From IMG/VR virus record IMGVR_UViG_3300019926_000010, positions 1 to 64,000 of that record: a stretch of 64,000 bases of DNA. One strand, given 5' to 3'. Each line of letters opens with the position of its first letter. The stretch's first letter is position 1. A program made the translations under genes and the position numbers. The notes under the pieces are model-generated. The model did not search any database. It saw nothing but the letters and a program-made list of their open reading frames with translations, and had not been told where the DNA came from. Source of the stretch: a virus. Positions 44,091 to 50,654 of the stretch are shown in pieces.

Positions 44091-45035
44091 TCACGCGCCT
44101 GCTTGTTTGCCGCCTTGTTCCATCCCACGTCGTCGTATCTTGTCACGGAGTTCATTGGCACACCGTCTGTTGATCTGCTTCCGGAACTGGTGTAAGTCCA
44201 GTACCGCGTCTTCGTCCAGTAGAAGAGACGCGCCCTCTTCCTCACCGATGTCTCGGAGAACGCGCTGTGGTAGATCCTCCATGAGGGGCATTTCGAGTTT
44301 GCGGCCCTCGTCATTGACCATCTTCTCGATGGTTTTTTCAATGCGACGGTTAGATCCGGTGTACTTGTCAGCGAGTCTCGATTCGTCGCTGGGTCCACCG
44401 TTATCCGTACCGGCCTTGGCCGATTCGTGCTTCTCAGCGAACGCTTCGGTAATGAGTTTCGCCCGTGTGTCACACGAAGCGTTCTTCATCACGACGCCTT
44501 CAGCAATTCCATCGCGGAACTGACTCTCGATCTCCTCGTAGTCGCTGGGGTTGATGTTTTCAGCGTCGTCAACGTCGAGAACGGGGGCAACCGGCAGGTT
44601 ACCGGCCTGGAACACGTCCATAGCTTCGCCGTGACGAAGCCATCCGCTCATGTCGTTTGGCCCGTCTTCGATGAACACGTCGAAACCGAGGAACCGTGGC
44701 ATCTCTTCCCACGGATAATCCAGCGTGTGAGAGTGCATCGACTCCCCGAACAGAGTCATGTCACCCAGGTTGTCAGCCAGATTGTAGAGCGTGTGCGCGT
44801 CGATCTCCCGAGACACCCACTCGATAGTGGGCCGGAAGTTCTTCGGCACATCCTCGTTCGGAACCGTCGAGTAGTCCAGATTTCGGGACCCGAAGGTGAT
44901 CTCACGCGCGTCCGAGTCTACATGGATACGGAAGTTCGCTCCGTCCATCTTCTCGTGAACAACGACCTCTCCGTCGGAGAATAGTCCGTCTGTGTCCGGA
45001 TGACCGAGCCGACGGATCTTCGGGTATTTCTTCAC
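44091..45035 (-). CDS. RNA ligase (Rnl2-like)
   Basis: 314 residues starting at GTG 45035, whose overlap with the previous stop (GTGA) favours it over ATG 45068. Nucleotidyl-transfer ligase motif I HEKMDGANF with the active Lys near residue 31; motif III TLFGESMH..., motif IIIa FLGFDVFIED, motif IV EGVVMKN, motif V AKLITEAF. Typical of RNA ligases that seal nicked tRNA. In a genome full of tRNA-like units its target may be these RNAs, or host tRNAs cut in defence. Confidence 0.87.
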   Translation of the reverse strand: MKKYPKIRRLGHPDTDGLFSDGEVVVHEKMDGANFRIHVDSDAREITFGSRNLDYSTVPNEDVPKNFRPTIEWVSREIDAHTLYNLADNLGDMTLFGESMHSHTLDYPWEEMPRFLGFDVFIEDGPNDMSGWLRHGEAMDVFQAGNLPVAPVLDVDDAENINPSDYEEIESQFRDGIAEGVVMKNASCDTRAKLITEAFAEKHESAKAGTDNGGPSDESRLADKYTGSNRRIEKTIEKMVNDEGRKLEMPLMEDLPQRVLRDIGEEEGASLLLDEDAVLDLHQFRKQINRRCANELRDKIRRRGMEQGGKQAGA

Positions 45036-45433
45036 TGCCACGTCGGGACCGGCGTTCCACCAGTCCACTTGACACCGATCTCGTAGTCGATCACGTCTTC
45101 GATGTCTTCGATGTTCTCGATTCCGAACGAATCGAGGAAGTCGTAGAGCTGTGCATCCTCATCCTCCAGCCCGTCCGGAAGATCGAACTCCAGGTTGGGG
45201 ATGTCGTAATCATCAGCACCGCCCACGTTGACGGGGATGACGACCTTGTATTCGCCCGAGAACTCACCACCCCGGCCAACCATCCGCGGTTCACCGAGCC
45301 ACGCCTTCTCAGGGAACTGCTTCCCGGATAGCTCGTACACCGCTTCCGTGATCGCGGCGGGGCCGAGGCTCGTTTGTTCATCGCTCGATCCTCCGAAGCC
45401 GAAGAACTGACGGAGTTTGGATAGCAGAGACAT
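45032..45433 (-). CDS. Hypothetical protein
   Basis: 133 residues from ATG 45433. N-terminal amphipathic segment MSLLSKLRQFFGFGGSSDE, then AITEAVYELSGKQFPEKAWLG and a long acidic C-terminal part (DYDIPNLEFDLPDGLEDEDA). The sequence upstream of 45433 in frame is the tRNA-like unit, so the later start is chosen. Function unknown. Confidence 0.6.
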   Translation of the reverse strand: MSLLSKLRQFFGFGGSSDEQTSLGPAAITEAVYELSGKQFPEKAWLGEPRMVGRGGEFSGEYKVVIPVNVGGADDYDIPNLEFDLPDGLEDEDAQLYDFLDSFGIENIEDIEDVIDYEIGVKWTGGTPVPTWQ

Positions 45434-45479
45434 TGTACTACAGAGGGTCAACGACGGTGTGAGCCAGCCGTTGACTGAC

Positions 45480-45547
45480 ACGGACTCCGGGATTTGAACC
45501 CGAGCAACCCCGTTCAGGGGCACTCTCCCAGGCTGAGTTAAGTCCGT
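45480..45547 (-). tRNA. tRNA-like gene with reduced anticodon arm
   Basis: Acceptor ACGGACT/AGTCCGT (7 bp), D-arm ACTC-AGCCTGGGA-GAGT, T-arm with TTCAAAT loop; the anticodon arm is only CCCC-TGAAC-GGGG (4 bp, five-base loop), so 68 bases in all. Loop contains GAA in the anticodon position, but a five-base loop is unlikely to decode. Followed downstream by a 7-bp hairpin GTCAACG...CGTTGAC. Confidence 0.65.
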
Positions 45548-45557
45548 CAATTTATTG

Positions 45558-45602
45558 AGCGCCAACGTTTCCTTCCCTATTCAGGGCGTGTCACACGGCG
45601 CT
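45558..45602 (-). ncRNA. tRNA-derived element in array
   Basis: 45 bases closed by AGCGCCG/TGGCGCT (7 bp with one wobble), with inner small hairpins GTG-TGA-CAC and CCCT-GAAT-AGGG but no TTCGA loop. Ten bases from the element before and three from the one after; tight tandem spacing supports a common origin with tRNA genes. Confidence 0.45.
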
Positions 45603-45605
45603 GAT

Positions 45606-45664
45606 CTCACCTATTGCAATTGAGTCCCAAGAACTCTCGTTCAAGGTCTGAGGCCTAAGGTGAA
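45606..45664 (-). ncRNA. tRNA-derived element in array
   Basis: 59 bases closed by TTCACCT/AGGTGAG (7 bp, one wobble); a hairpin GAAC-GAGA-GTTC lies where an anticodon arm would be; no T-arm consensus. Adjoins the next tRNA-like unit without a gap. Confidence 0.4.
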
Positions 45665-45739
45665 GCCGGAAGCGGGACTTAGCACCCGCGTCTGTAACAT
45701 CACAAGCTACCAATCTTATCTGTATTAGACTATTCCGGC
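45665..45739 (-). tRNA. tRNA-His(GTG)-like, divergent
   Basis: 75 bases. Acceptor GCCGGAA/TTCCGGC perfect; anticodon arm GTAGC-TTGTGAT-GTTAC with anticodon GTG (His); T-arm GCGGG/CCCGC but with an eight-base loop TGCTAAGT lacking the TTCRA consensus; D loop without GG. A real but aberrant tRNA or a tRNA-like RNA. Confidence 0.55.
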
Positions 45740-45741
45740 AT

Positions 45742-45826
45742 GGGAACGGGAGGATTTGAACGCTCCAAGGGCTTACGCCCAGTTTTTCTCACCCGTGCGT
45801 TCCAAGGTCCACGGGACGACGTTCCC
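45742..45826 (-). tRNA. Class II tRNA-like (Leu/Ser type), degenerate
   Basis: 85 bases, the length of a Leu or Ser tRNA. Acceptor GGGAACG/CGTTCCC perfect; variable-arm hairpin GGGC-GTAA-GCCC; T-arm with TTCAAAT loop and a bulged C. The anticodon stem cannot be formed, so identity is unknown. Two bases from the His-like unit. Confidence 0.5.
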
Positions 45827-45867
45827 TCAAGTGAGGCTCACCACACCCCACAGTTACTTGTTGGTTG

Positions 45868-45961
45868 ATTGGCGACCGAATGAACTTCGGAGAAATGGAG
45901 CTAAGTCTTGCTCATCTCCAATTTCATATAACCCGTACACCGACCAACCACTCCGGCCAAC
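45868..45961 (-). ncRNA. tRNA-derived element, long
   Basis: About 94 bases closed by GTTGGC/GCCAAT, with a T-arm-like CCGAA-GTTCA-TTCGG (loop of five) and a central 9-bp hairpin. Looks like another class II tRNA relic in the array. Confidence 0.4.
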
Positions 45962-46021
45962 ACACAATACGGTGAATTTCTATGACAGGTAACGTAGTTG
46001 TTTCCCCTATGACCGAGGGGA

Positions 46022-46067
46022 CGCCTCAACGAGGACTCGAACCCCGATTAATCAACCTGATGAGACA
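46022..46067 (-). ncRNA. tRNA-like minihelix at the nuclease gene end
   Basis: Acceptor TGTCTCA/TGAGGCG (7 bp, two wobbles), linker TCAGGTTGATTAAT, T-arm CGGGG-TTCGAGT-CCTCG, one base. The stop codon of the endonuclease gene (46048-46050) lies in the linker, so the RNA element overlaps the gene end. A 6-bp hairpin TCCCCT-CGGTCAT-AGGGGA follows. Total 46 bases. Confidence 0.7.
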
Positions 46068-46509
46068 ATCTATTTTCAATTAACAATTCTTCAGAAATAT
46101 TTGCTCGTTCTTTATTTCGAGGGTCAATTTGAGATTTAGGATTCATATTTATACTCATTTGACTTTTTGGGGCTTCATCGAATGGAATCCAGTATATCTC
46201 ACTACTATATGGATTTCTTATCGCGTAAACGTCTATTTCATTTTCTGAATATTCTTTTCTATTAACTTCTCCATCAGGTCCGTAATTTTGATTTCGTAAC
46301 TCTACCCTTACAGAACCTTCAACTGTTGACTTAGGTTTGAAAGCAGTTTTACATTGTACCTTTAATAATTCATTGCTTAAATCTGCAATTAAATCATATC
46401 GTTCATTATCTCCTACGGGTTCAGAGACGCTATATCCAAGTTTAAGAAGTTTTACCACTATTTTGTTTTCTGTTATAGTTCCTTGTCTAAGAGAACTTTC
46501 TCCCGACAT
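46048..46509 (-). CDS. AT-rich PD-(D/E)XK endonuclease
   Basis: 153 residues, unlike its neighbours in base composition (very A/T rich, many AAA, ATT, AAT). The order GDNERYDLIAD, QCKTAFKPK fits the PD-(D/E)XK core (Asp, then Glu/Gln-x-Lys) of archaeal endonucleases such as the PF11645 type related to homing enzymes. It sits between tRNA-Asn (3 bases from its ATG) and the minihelix. Likely a mobile, free-standing homing endonuclease. Acidic catalytic residues are readable, target unknown. Confidence 0.75.
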   Translation of the reverse strand: MSGESSLRQGTITENKIVVKLLKLGYSVSEPVGDNERYDLIADLSNELLKVQCKTAFKPKSTVEGSVRVELRNQNYGPDGEVNRKEYSENEIDVYAIRNPYSSEIYWIPFDEAPKSQMSINMNPKSQIDPRNKERANISEELLIENRLSHQVD

Positions 46510-46512
46510 TAC

Positions 46513-46585
46513 GTCTGGTCAAGGAGTCGAACCTCGCACAACACCGTTAACAGCGGCGTGCCCCCACCAAGGGGGCCTACCAGAC
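46513..46585 (-). tRNA. tRNA-Asn (GTT)
   Basis: 73 bases. Acceptor GTCTGGT/ACCAGAC, D-arm GCCC...GGGC, anticodon arm CGCCG-CTGTTAA-CGGTG with anticodon GTT, T-arm CGAGG-TTCGACT-CCTTG. All arms fold. Odd: position 8 is A, not U. The endonuclease ATG starts four bases after the acceptor end (discriminator G, then TAATG), so cleavage at the tRNA 3' end would free an almost leaderless mRNA. Confidence 0.9.
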
Positions 46586-46795
46586 ACGATGCCGGGATGA
46601 AAACACCCGGCGATTATGACCGCTACCCAAACCAGCACGCCTCTTTCGAGGCAATAGAGGCCGCCAGGCCCCGTACTGGGGAATCTGTCGCTGGCAGATC
46701 CCCCTCAAATTGCCCTACTCGCTGAAGGGATGCTATCAGGCATCCACTCCACACGAGTAAACGTGCCCCGACACCATAAAGGTGCCGATTGAACA
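46586..46795 (-). ncRNA. Highly structured non-coding stretch before tRNA-Asn
   Basis: About 210 bases with no gene but with six hairpins in a row on the minus strand: GGCACC/GGTGTC, CACG/CGTG, GGATGC/GCATCC, a 10-bp stem GGGGGATCTG/CAGATTCCCC, GCCTC-GAAA-GAGGC (GNRA loop) and GCCGGG/CCCGGC. Probably further RNA units or leader structures. Transcribed from the TATA site near 46838. Confidence 0.5.
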
Positions 46796-46835
46796 ATGTG
46801 GTATGCTTTGATTAATGCGATGAACTATACAGACT

Positions 46836-46850
46836 GTTTATATAAGGGGG
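46836..46850. promoter_or_regulatory. Bidirectional TATA-like element
   Basis: The palindromic core TTATATAA lies between the minus-strand tRNA array and the plus-strand zinc-finger gene. On the plus strand it is about 45 bases before ATG 46883; on the minus strand it would start a transcript near 46812, just ahead of the structured RNA. Inferred role: shared start for divergent units. Confidence 0.5.
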
Positions 46851-46882
46851 ATTTATACTCCTATACACGGGTAAGATTGAGC

Positions 46883-47485
46883 ATGGTAGATAAGGGATAT
46901 GAAACTCACAGTAATGATGAGCCGATCCGAAAATGTCCTTACTGCGAGTGGGAAGGGGCGTCTCGTGGATTAACGTTCCACGTATTGAACAAAAGCGACG
47001 AAAAGCATGATGAGAAATATGAACTGCCTGACGATTTTGAAGCATCTGAAGCCGAGATCGTCGGCTACGAGAACGTTGATGTGGAGATGCCTGACTCCTA
47101 CAACGTCGAACATAAAACCAGATATGTTTGCGATTATTGTGGGAAGATTTGTCGGGGGTCCGGTGGGCTGAAAGTCCACCTGCAACGTCTCGCTGGAGAC
47201 GAAGTACATCCCGACGACGCAGAAGATCGAGAACCCGACTCCTTCCCACAATTCAAGGTCGGAGAAGACGGCCAACTCGTCCCACAAGACGATGCCTCGC
47301 TGGAGGTAGCCACAGGAGGCGCTGTTGGCGACGAGAGCGGATCTTTGGAAGAACAGGATGTCGTGCCCGTGGAGGAACTGGAACAGCTTAGAGACAGCTT
47401 CGTGGAGGAGGGAGACAACTATGACACTATCTCTCCCGGACAAGCCGCCCAACGTGTCCAGCAGATCATCAACAAGTATCAGTAA
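46883..47485 (+). CDS. Two-zinc-finger protein
   Basis: 200 residues. First finger CPYCEWEGASRGLTFHV...H, second CDYCGKICRGSGGLKVH...H, both C-x2-C...H...H (C2H2-like). The second half is acidic with a C-terminal helix. Start at 46883 matches the TATA-box position; an upstream ATG at 46796 would lie in the promoter. Likely DNA-binding regulator of the first plus-strand early unit. Confidence 0.75.
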   Translation: MVDKGYETHSNDEPIRKCPYCEWEGASRGLTFHVLNKSDEKHDEKYELPDDFEASEAEIVGYENVDVEMPDSYNVEHKTRYVCDYCGKICRGSGGLKVHLQRLAGDEVHPDDAEDREPDSFPQFKVGEDGQLVPQDDASLEVATGGAVGDESGSLEEQDVVPVEELEQLRDSFVEEGDNYDTISPGQAAQRVQQIINKYQ

Positions 47486-47561
47486 TCGAGTTTTATCGGA
47501 AGTCTTATAGTGCTGGATCACGTCTACTTGGTAGAGCGGTTATTCTCTCTTTCCGTCGTTG

Positions 47562-47689
47562 TAATACAGTGCTGTAATGCTGTGCTGTAGTGGGTACCTT
47601 CCTGACGTTAACAGCACCGCACTCCAACTACAATATACAGCAACACAATACAGTACCTATTACGTATATTGTTACAATGGCGTGAGCGG
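47562..47689 (+). promoter_or_regulatory. Control region C (TACAG/CTGTA repeats; 62-bp repeat copy 2)
   Basis: Contains TAATACAGTGCTGTAA at 47562-47577, further TGCTGTG/TGCTGTA half sites, CTTCCTGACGTTAACAGCA (shared with the leader near 500) and at 47628-47689 the 62-base block shared with 20320-20381 (57 matches). No clear TATA box is seen before the gene at 47737. Probable operator cluster. Confidence 0.65.
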
Positions 47690-47736
47690 ATGAAGTCGGT
47701 TTGCTAACAGGATAACTGCTTTGACTTACTCTAACT

Positions 47737-48240
47737 ATGTCTTTTGACGAAGACCAAGGAACGAATGTTTCCTCTGGTACCGACAACGCGACTACCTTTC
47801 ACGCACAGGATGCACCAAACACCAAACGACTCGATGGTCCCGCTGAAACGAAGCGAGAGCAGATGAAACGCCTGTTCACCGAGTATCAAACTGGTACTCG
47901 TAACGGGAAGTGGCGCGAAGAGAAGAAGATCCGGAAGCAGGATAACTCTGCCATGTTCGGTGCGGTTGCGGGTCAGCTCGAACTGCCTCGGATTCTCCGC
48001 GAAGAAGGGCAGAAATTCCTGGATGACATGAACCTCCGGGAGTACGGTCACCCGACTCGGCTTGTTGTGTTCTGTCTTTGCGCTCAGTTATACAACAAGA
48101 AGGCCGCCGACGAGTACCGCTACCACCCGAACCGCAACGACGACAAGAACCCTGATCGGTTCCTCGACCTCGCTGACGATCTCGGACTACGGTACAGTCA
48201 AATCATCTCGGTATACAACAAAGTGGGTCAGGATCTTTAA
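47737..48240 (+). CDS. TFB-like (cyclin-repeat) protein
   Basis: 167 residues. From about residue 60 the sequence follows the first cyclin repeat of archaeal TFB: a charged REEKKIRKQDNSAMFGAVAG helix, LPRILREEGQKFLDDMNL, PTRLVVFCLCAQLYNKKAA, then DLADDLGLRYSQIISVYNKV. It lacks the N-terminal zinc ribbon and the second repeat. I infer a truncated transcription-factor mimic that may act at viral TATA promoters; the function is not shown. Next gene overlaps the stop by 1 base. Confidence 0.6.
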   Translation: MSFDEDQGTNVSSGTDNATTFHAQDAPNTKRLDGPAETKREQMKRLFTEYQTGTRNGKWREEKKIRKQDNSAMFGAVAGQLELPRILREEGQKFLDDMNLREYGHPTRLVVFCLCAQLYNKKAADEYRYHPNRNDDKNPDRFLDLADDLGLRYSQIISVYNKVGQDL

Positions 48241-48365
48241 TGGGTAAAATGTCACCCAAGATTCCGTGCAGTGAGTGCGGTGATCGAGCGCGAAAACGAT
48301 TCAACGGGAAGCTATACTGCTCGGATTGCTTCGATGACCTCGTTCCACTTGACTTCAAAGGATAA
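48240..48365 (+). CDS. Small zinc-finger protein
   Basis: 41 residues with CSECG and CSDC, one zinc ribbon. ATG overlaps the stop of the TFB-like gene and its stop overlaps the next ATG (TAATG), so all three are coupled. Confidence 0.6.
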   Translation: MGKMSPKIPCSECGDRARKRFNGKLYCSDCFDDLVPLDFKG

Positions 48366-48604
48366 TGCCTCTCTGTAAATGCTGTCGTGATTCGTGTGAT
48401 TGTTGTAAAAGGTGTGATCGGTGTGGTCAATCAATGGATGATAGGCCAGATCGTACCGAAAGTGTAGCAAATTCTCAAGAACTTCTTGGTATTCTTATGG
48501 AAGTTCTCGGTAACGACCTCCAAAATGGAAAGTCGATACTTCATATCGACATGGATAACGACATTTCTAATAGTCAGAAAAAAATTGAGTTGGTTCTTTC
48601 GTGA
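48365..48604 (+). CDS. Cys-rich protein
   Basis: 79 residues with seven cysteines near the N-terminus (CKCCRDSCDCCKRCDRCG). Tail is helical with an acidic end. Could bind two metal ions. Starts on TAATG overlap, ends inside the next GTG start. Confidence 0.6.
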   Translation: MPLCKCCRDSCDCCKRCDRCGQSMDDRPDRTESVANSQELLGILMEVLGNDLQNGKSILHIDMDNDISNSQKKIELVLS

Positions 48605-49074
48605 GTCAGTTCACGATAGTCGTAGATGGTAGAGAGCAGAAGGGTCACGGTTACACCTTCGACTCATGGCCCGTCGATACCGTCCGAAAGAACCTCTCTG
48701 ACATGGGTTCTGAAGGTGATTACTCAATTGAAGGATACGAAGATCAGTTCGCAGTAGAACGAAAATCGCTCGGTGATCTCGCTACCTGTGTCGGGGCGAA
48801 GCGGGACGAACACTTCGAGCCGCAGGTTCAACGTGGCGTTGACCGACTTGACCGATATGCAATTGTCGTTGAAGCACCACGCTGGGAGATCGAGAAGGGG
48901 AACTACTTCTCTCACGTTCATCCGAACTCGGTCCTCGGAACGATTGACTCCTGGTCGAGGCCGAGTCATTACGGAGTTGACTTCCACCTCTGCGACGACA
49001 AGTATAAGGCTGAGGTTAAAACTTATACACTGCTCGCAAAATGGAAGGATGAAGCTGATCGAGGTGTTCTCTGA
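48601..49074 (+). CDS. ERCC4/XPF-type nuclease
   Basis: 157 residues beginning at GTG 48601 (overlap GTGA with the stop before). Nuclease core: VDGREQ, GDYSIEGY, FAVERKSLGDL - the conserved GDY and ERK-S motifs of the XPF/Mus81 family. It is a stand-alone nuclease domain without helicase or HhH tail. Structure-specific cutting of branched viral DNA is likely. Confidence 0.85.
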   Translation: MSQFTIVVDGREQKGHGYTFDSWPVDTVRKNLSDMGSEGDYSIEGYEDQFAVERKSLGDLATCVGAKRDEHFEPQVQRGVDRLDRYAIVVEAPRWEIEKGNYFSHVHPNSVLGTIDSWSRPSHYGVDFHLCDDKYKAEVKTYTLLAKWKDEADRGVL

Positions 49075-49075
49075 G

Positions 49076-49567
49076 TCACTCGGTTAACTCATTGAGCGGC
49101 GGTTTCACTGGATGGTTCCGGTCCTTTTCGCATACTGATTCTCGGTAATCCATGAACTCCGACATGAATTGATCGTGGTGTTGGTCGAGAACGAAGTCTT
49201 CGAGGAGTTCAGTGTAATCTGTCTCCGGATCTCGACCACGTTTTCCGATGCACTTGTGGAAGAGCATGGAGTCGAACCACACTGCTTCCTCGAATTTTCC
49301 ATCTTCCACGAGTTCCCACCCTTCATAGCCCGGTGATTCTAACCTCGGATAGCGACTGCTACCGGGCCTCATGGTGAGATATACCTGATCGGCTACCTCG
49401 AATCGCATTGTGAAGTCCCAATCAGTACCGACTGAAAGTTCGTCGTCAACGTCGAGAAGGGCGGCGGCCTCGTCCAAGATGTCTTCGGTGATGTGGACGT
49501 ACCGTTTATTTAGACCACTCGTCGTGGTGTAGAAGTGATACTCGTCGTGGGTGAATTTGTCATTCAT
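49076..49567 (-). CDS. Hypothetical protein
   Basis: 163 residues from the ATG at 49567, which overlaps the stop of the gene before. N-terminal alpha-beta part with DEYHFYTTTSGLNKRYVHIT, later VWFDSMLFHKC and GRDPETDYTEL. Convergent with the ERCC4 nuclease. No family recognised. Confidence 0.55.
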   Translation of the reverse strand: MNDKFTHDEYHFYTTTSGLNKRYVHITEDILDEAAALLDVDDELSVGTDWDFTMRFEVADQVYLTMRPGSSRYPRLESPGYEGWELVEDGKFEEAVWFDSMLFHKCIGKRGRDPETDYTELLEDFVLDQHHDQFMSEFMDYRESVCEKDRNHPVKPPLNELTE

Positions 49568-49784
49568 TTTTATTTTCGTACTCAATTTCTCTAATAGCGT
49601 CGAGTATGCTTCCAAGACACTTGATACCACTATCGGGGATGTTTTCCGTGCTACCTTCAATCGACCAAGGCCCGAAGGTTGCTACTTTATCCGTTTCTTT
49701 TTCTGGATTATAGGTAACTGTATAATTGTCAATCGTAAATCTCCCTTCTCCAGTTTCTTTCAATAGTTTTAGTTGATCTTTCAT
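49560..49784 (-). CDS. Small AT-rich hypothetical protein
   Basis: 74 residues (LKLLKETGEGRFTIDNYTVT), somewhat AT-rich. Overlaps the next gene. No motif. Confidence 0.5.
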   Translation of the reverse strand: MKDQLKLLKETGEGRFTIDNYTVTYNPEKETDKVATFGPWSIEGSTENIPDSGIKCLGSILDAIREIEYENKNE

Positions 49785-49796
49785 AATTAGTTTCTT

Positions 49797-49952
49797 TCAC
49801 TCCTCATTTATAGCGAGAGCGGCGTCAAGGACTCGCTTTCGATATGAGGAATCTTCTTCTCCGTTCATCCGTAATACACCGTGCAGTTCACCAAGTCTTG
49901 TTAGTTCGTCTCCGGTTGCCGGTTCTATTTTAGGCACGTCAGTCATATTCAT
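49797..49952 (-). CDS. Small hypothetical protein
   Basis: 51 residues (NMTDVPKIEPATGDELTRLG), helical. Its ATG at 49952 overlaps the stop of the Cys-containing gene before (TGATG), which rules out a longer frame upstream. Confidence 0.55.
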   Translation of the reverse strand: MNMTDVPKIEPATGDELTRLGELHGVLRMNGEEDSSYRKRVLDAALAINEE

Positions 49953-50068
49953 CAGAGAATGGACAGTCGTTCTTGGGGGTCGTATTCCAACATATACAAC
50001 GTACACCTCGTACAAACGAGAAATCCGCAGTATATACACTTCCGTTCGTTGGTGTTAGTTTCACTCAT
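49952..50068 (-). CDS. Small Cys-rich protein
   Basis: 38 residues (MSETNTNERKCIYCGFLVCT then RCTLY), two C-x2-C pairs, one zinc site possible. Coupled to the next gene by TGATG. Confidence 0.5.
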   Translation of the reverse strand: MSETNTNERKCIYCGFLVCTRCTLYMLEYDPQERLSIL

Positions 50069-50073
50069 TGGAA

Positions 50074-50460
50074 TTAATATTCTCCAGGCGGTGGACACCC
50101 ATCGTCGTTTTTCTGCATGAAGCGATTAGCGGCAACGACGGCTTTCGTCATGCCTGATTCGCCCTTCCCGCAGTTTCCCTGAATGAGGTAACTCTCGGGT
50201 CCGAACGTCGAAGTAAACAACGCTCGCCAGTGACCACGATCCTCTTGAAAGTCAGCGATAACCCGGTATGGAGTTCCTTTGTACTGCCACTTCAGGAATT
50301 GCGGTACGTTCGTCAGTTGATGCCAGCCGTCGGGTGGTAGCTCTTCTAATTCACGTCCCGGTCGTGGTCCGGGTGGCCGGAACGGGATCTGTACGTAAGT
50401 CTCCCCGCCGCCCTTGTGTAAGGCCGCGGAGGGTTCGTCTCCGACTGATGGTAAGGCCAT
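50074..50460 (-). CDS. Hypothetical protein
   Basis: 128 residues; proline- and glycine-rich start (PFRPPGPRPGRELEELPPDG) and a C-terminal CPPPGEY. No domain recognised. Follows the small zinc protein by three bases. Confidence 0.5.
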   Translation of the reverse strand: MALPSVGDEPSAALHKGGGETYVQIPFRPPGPRPGRELEELPPDGWHQLTNVPQFLKWQYKGTPYRVIADFQEDRGHWRALFTSTFGPESYLIQGNCGKGESGMTKAVVAANRFMQKNDDGCPPPGEY

Positions 50461-50463
50461 TTG

Positions 50464-50652
50464 TCATACTTTTTCGACTCCCTGACCACACTCAGGACAG
50501 ATCAACGGATCTTCCTTCGGTGTATCGAGGAGTGTTCCCCGCCAGTCACAACTTCGACACAGCACGTCGATGTCAGATGGATCGGGGTGATCTTGGTTCC
50601 ACGGTGCATCTGAGTCGCTGATCGAAACTCCAGGTGGTAGGTTGTCTCCCAT
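50464..50652 (-). CDS. Small zinc-ribbon protein
   Basis: 62 residues with LCRSCDWRG and ICPECGQG, a complete C-x2-C...C-x2-C ribbon. ATG at 50652, just after the helicase stop, chosen over one twelve bases upstream. Function unknown; tied to the helicase by spacing. Confidence 0.65.
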   Translation of the reverse strand: MGDNLPPGVSISDSDAPWNQDHPDPSDIDVLCRSCDWRGTLLDTPKEDPLICPECGQGVEKV

Positions 50653-50654
50653 GT

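Noticed and set aside
43928-44473. Minus-strand frame of 181 codons
   Set aside because: Lies in another frame of the RNA ligase gene; only its last 23 codons may be a real small gene.
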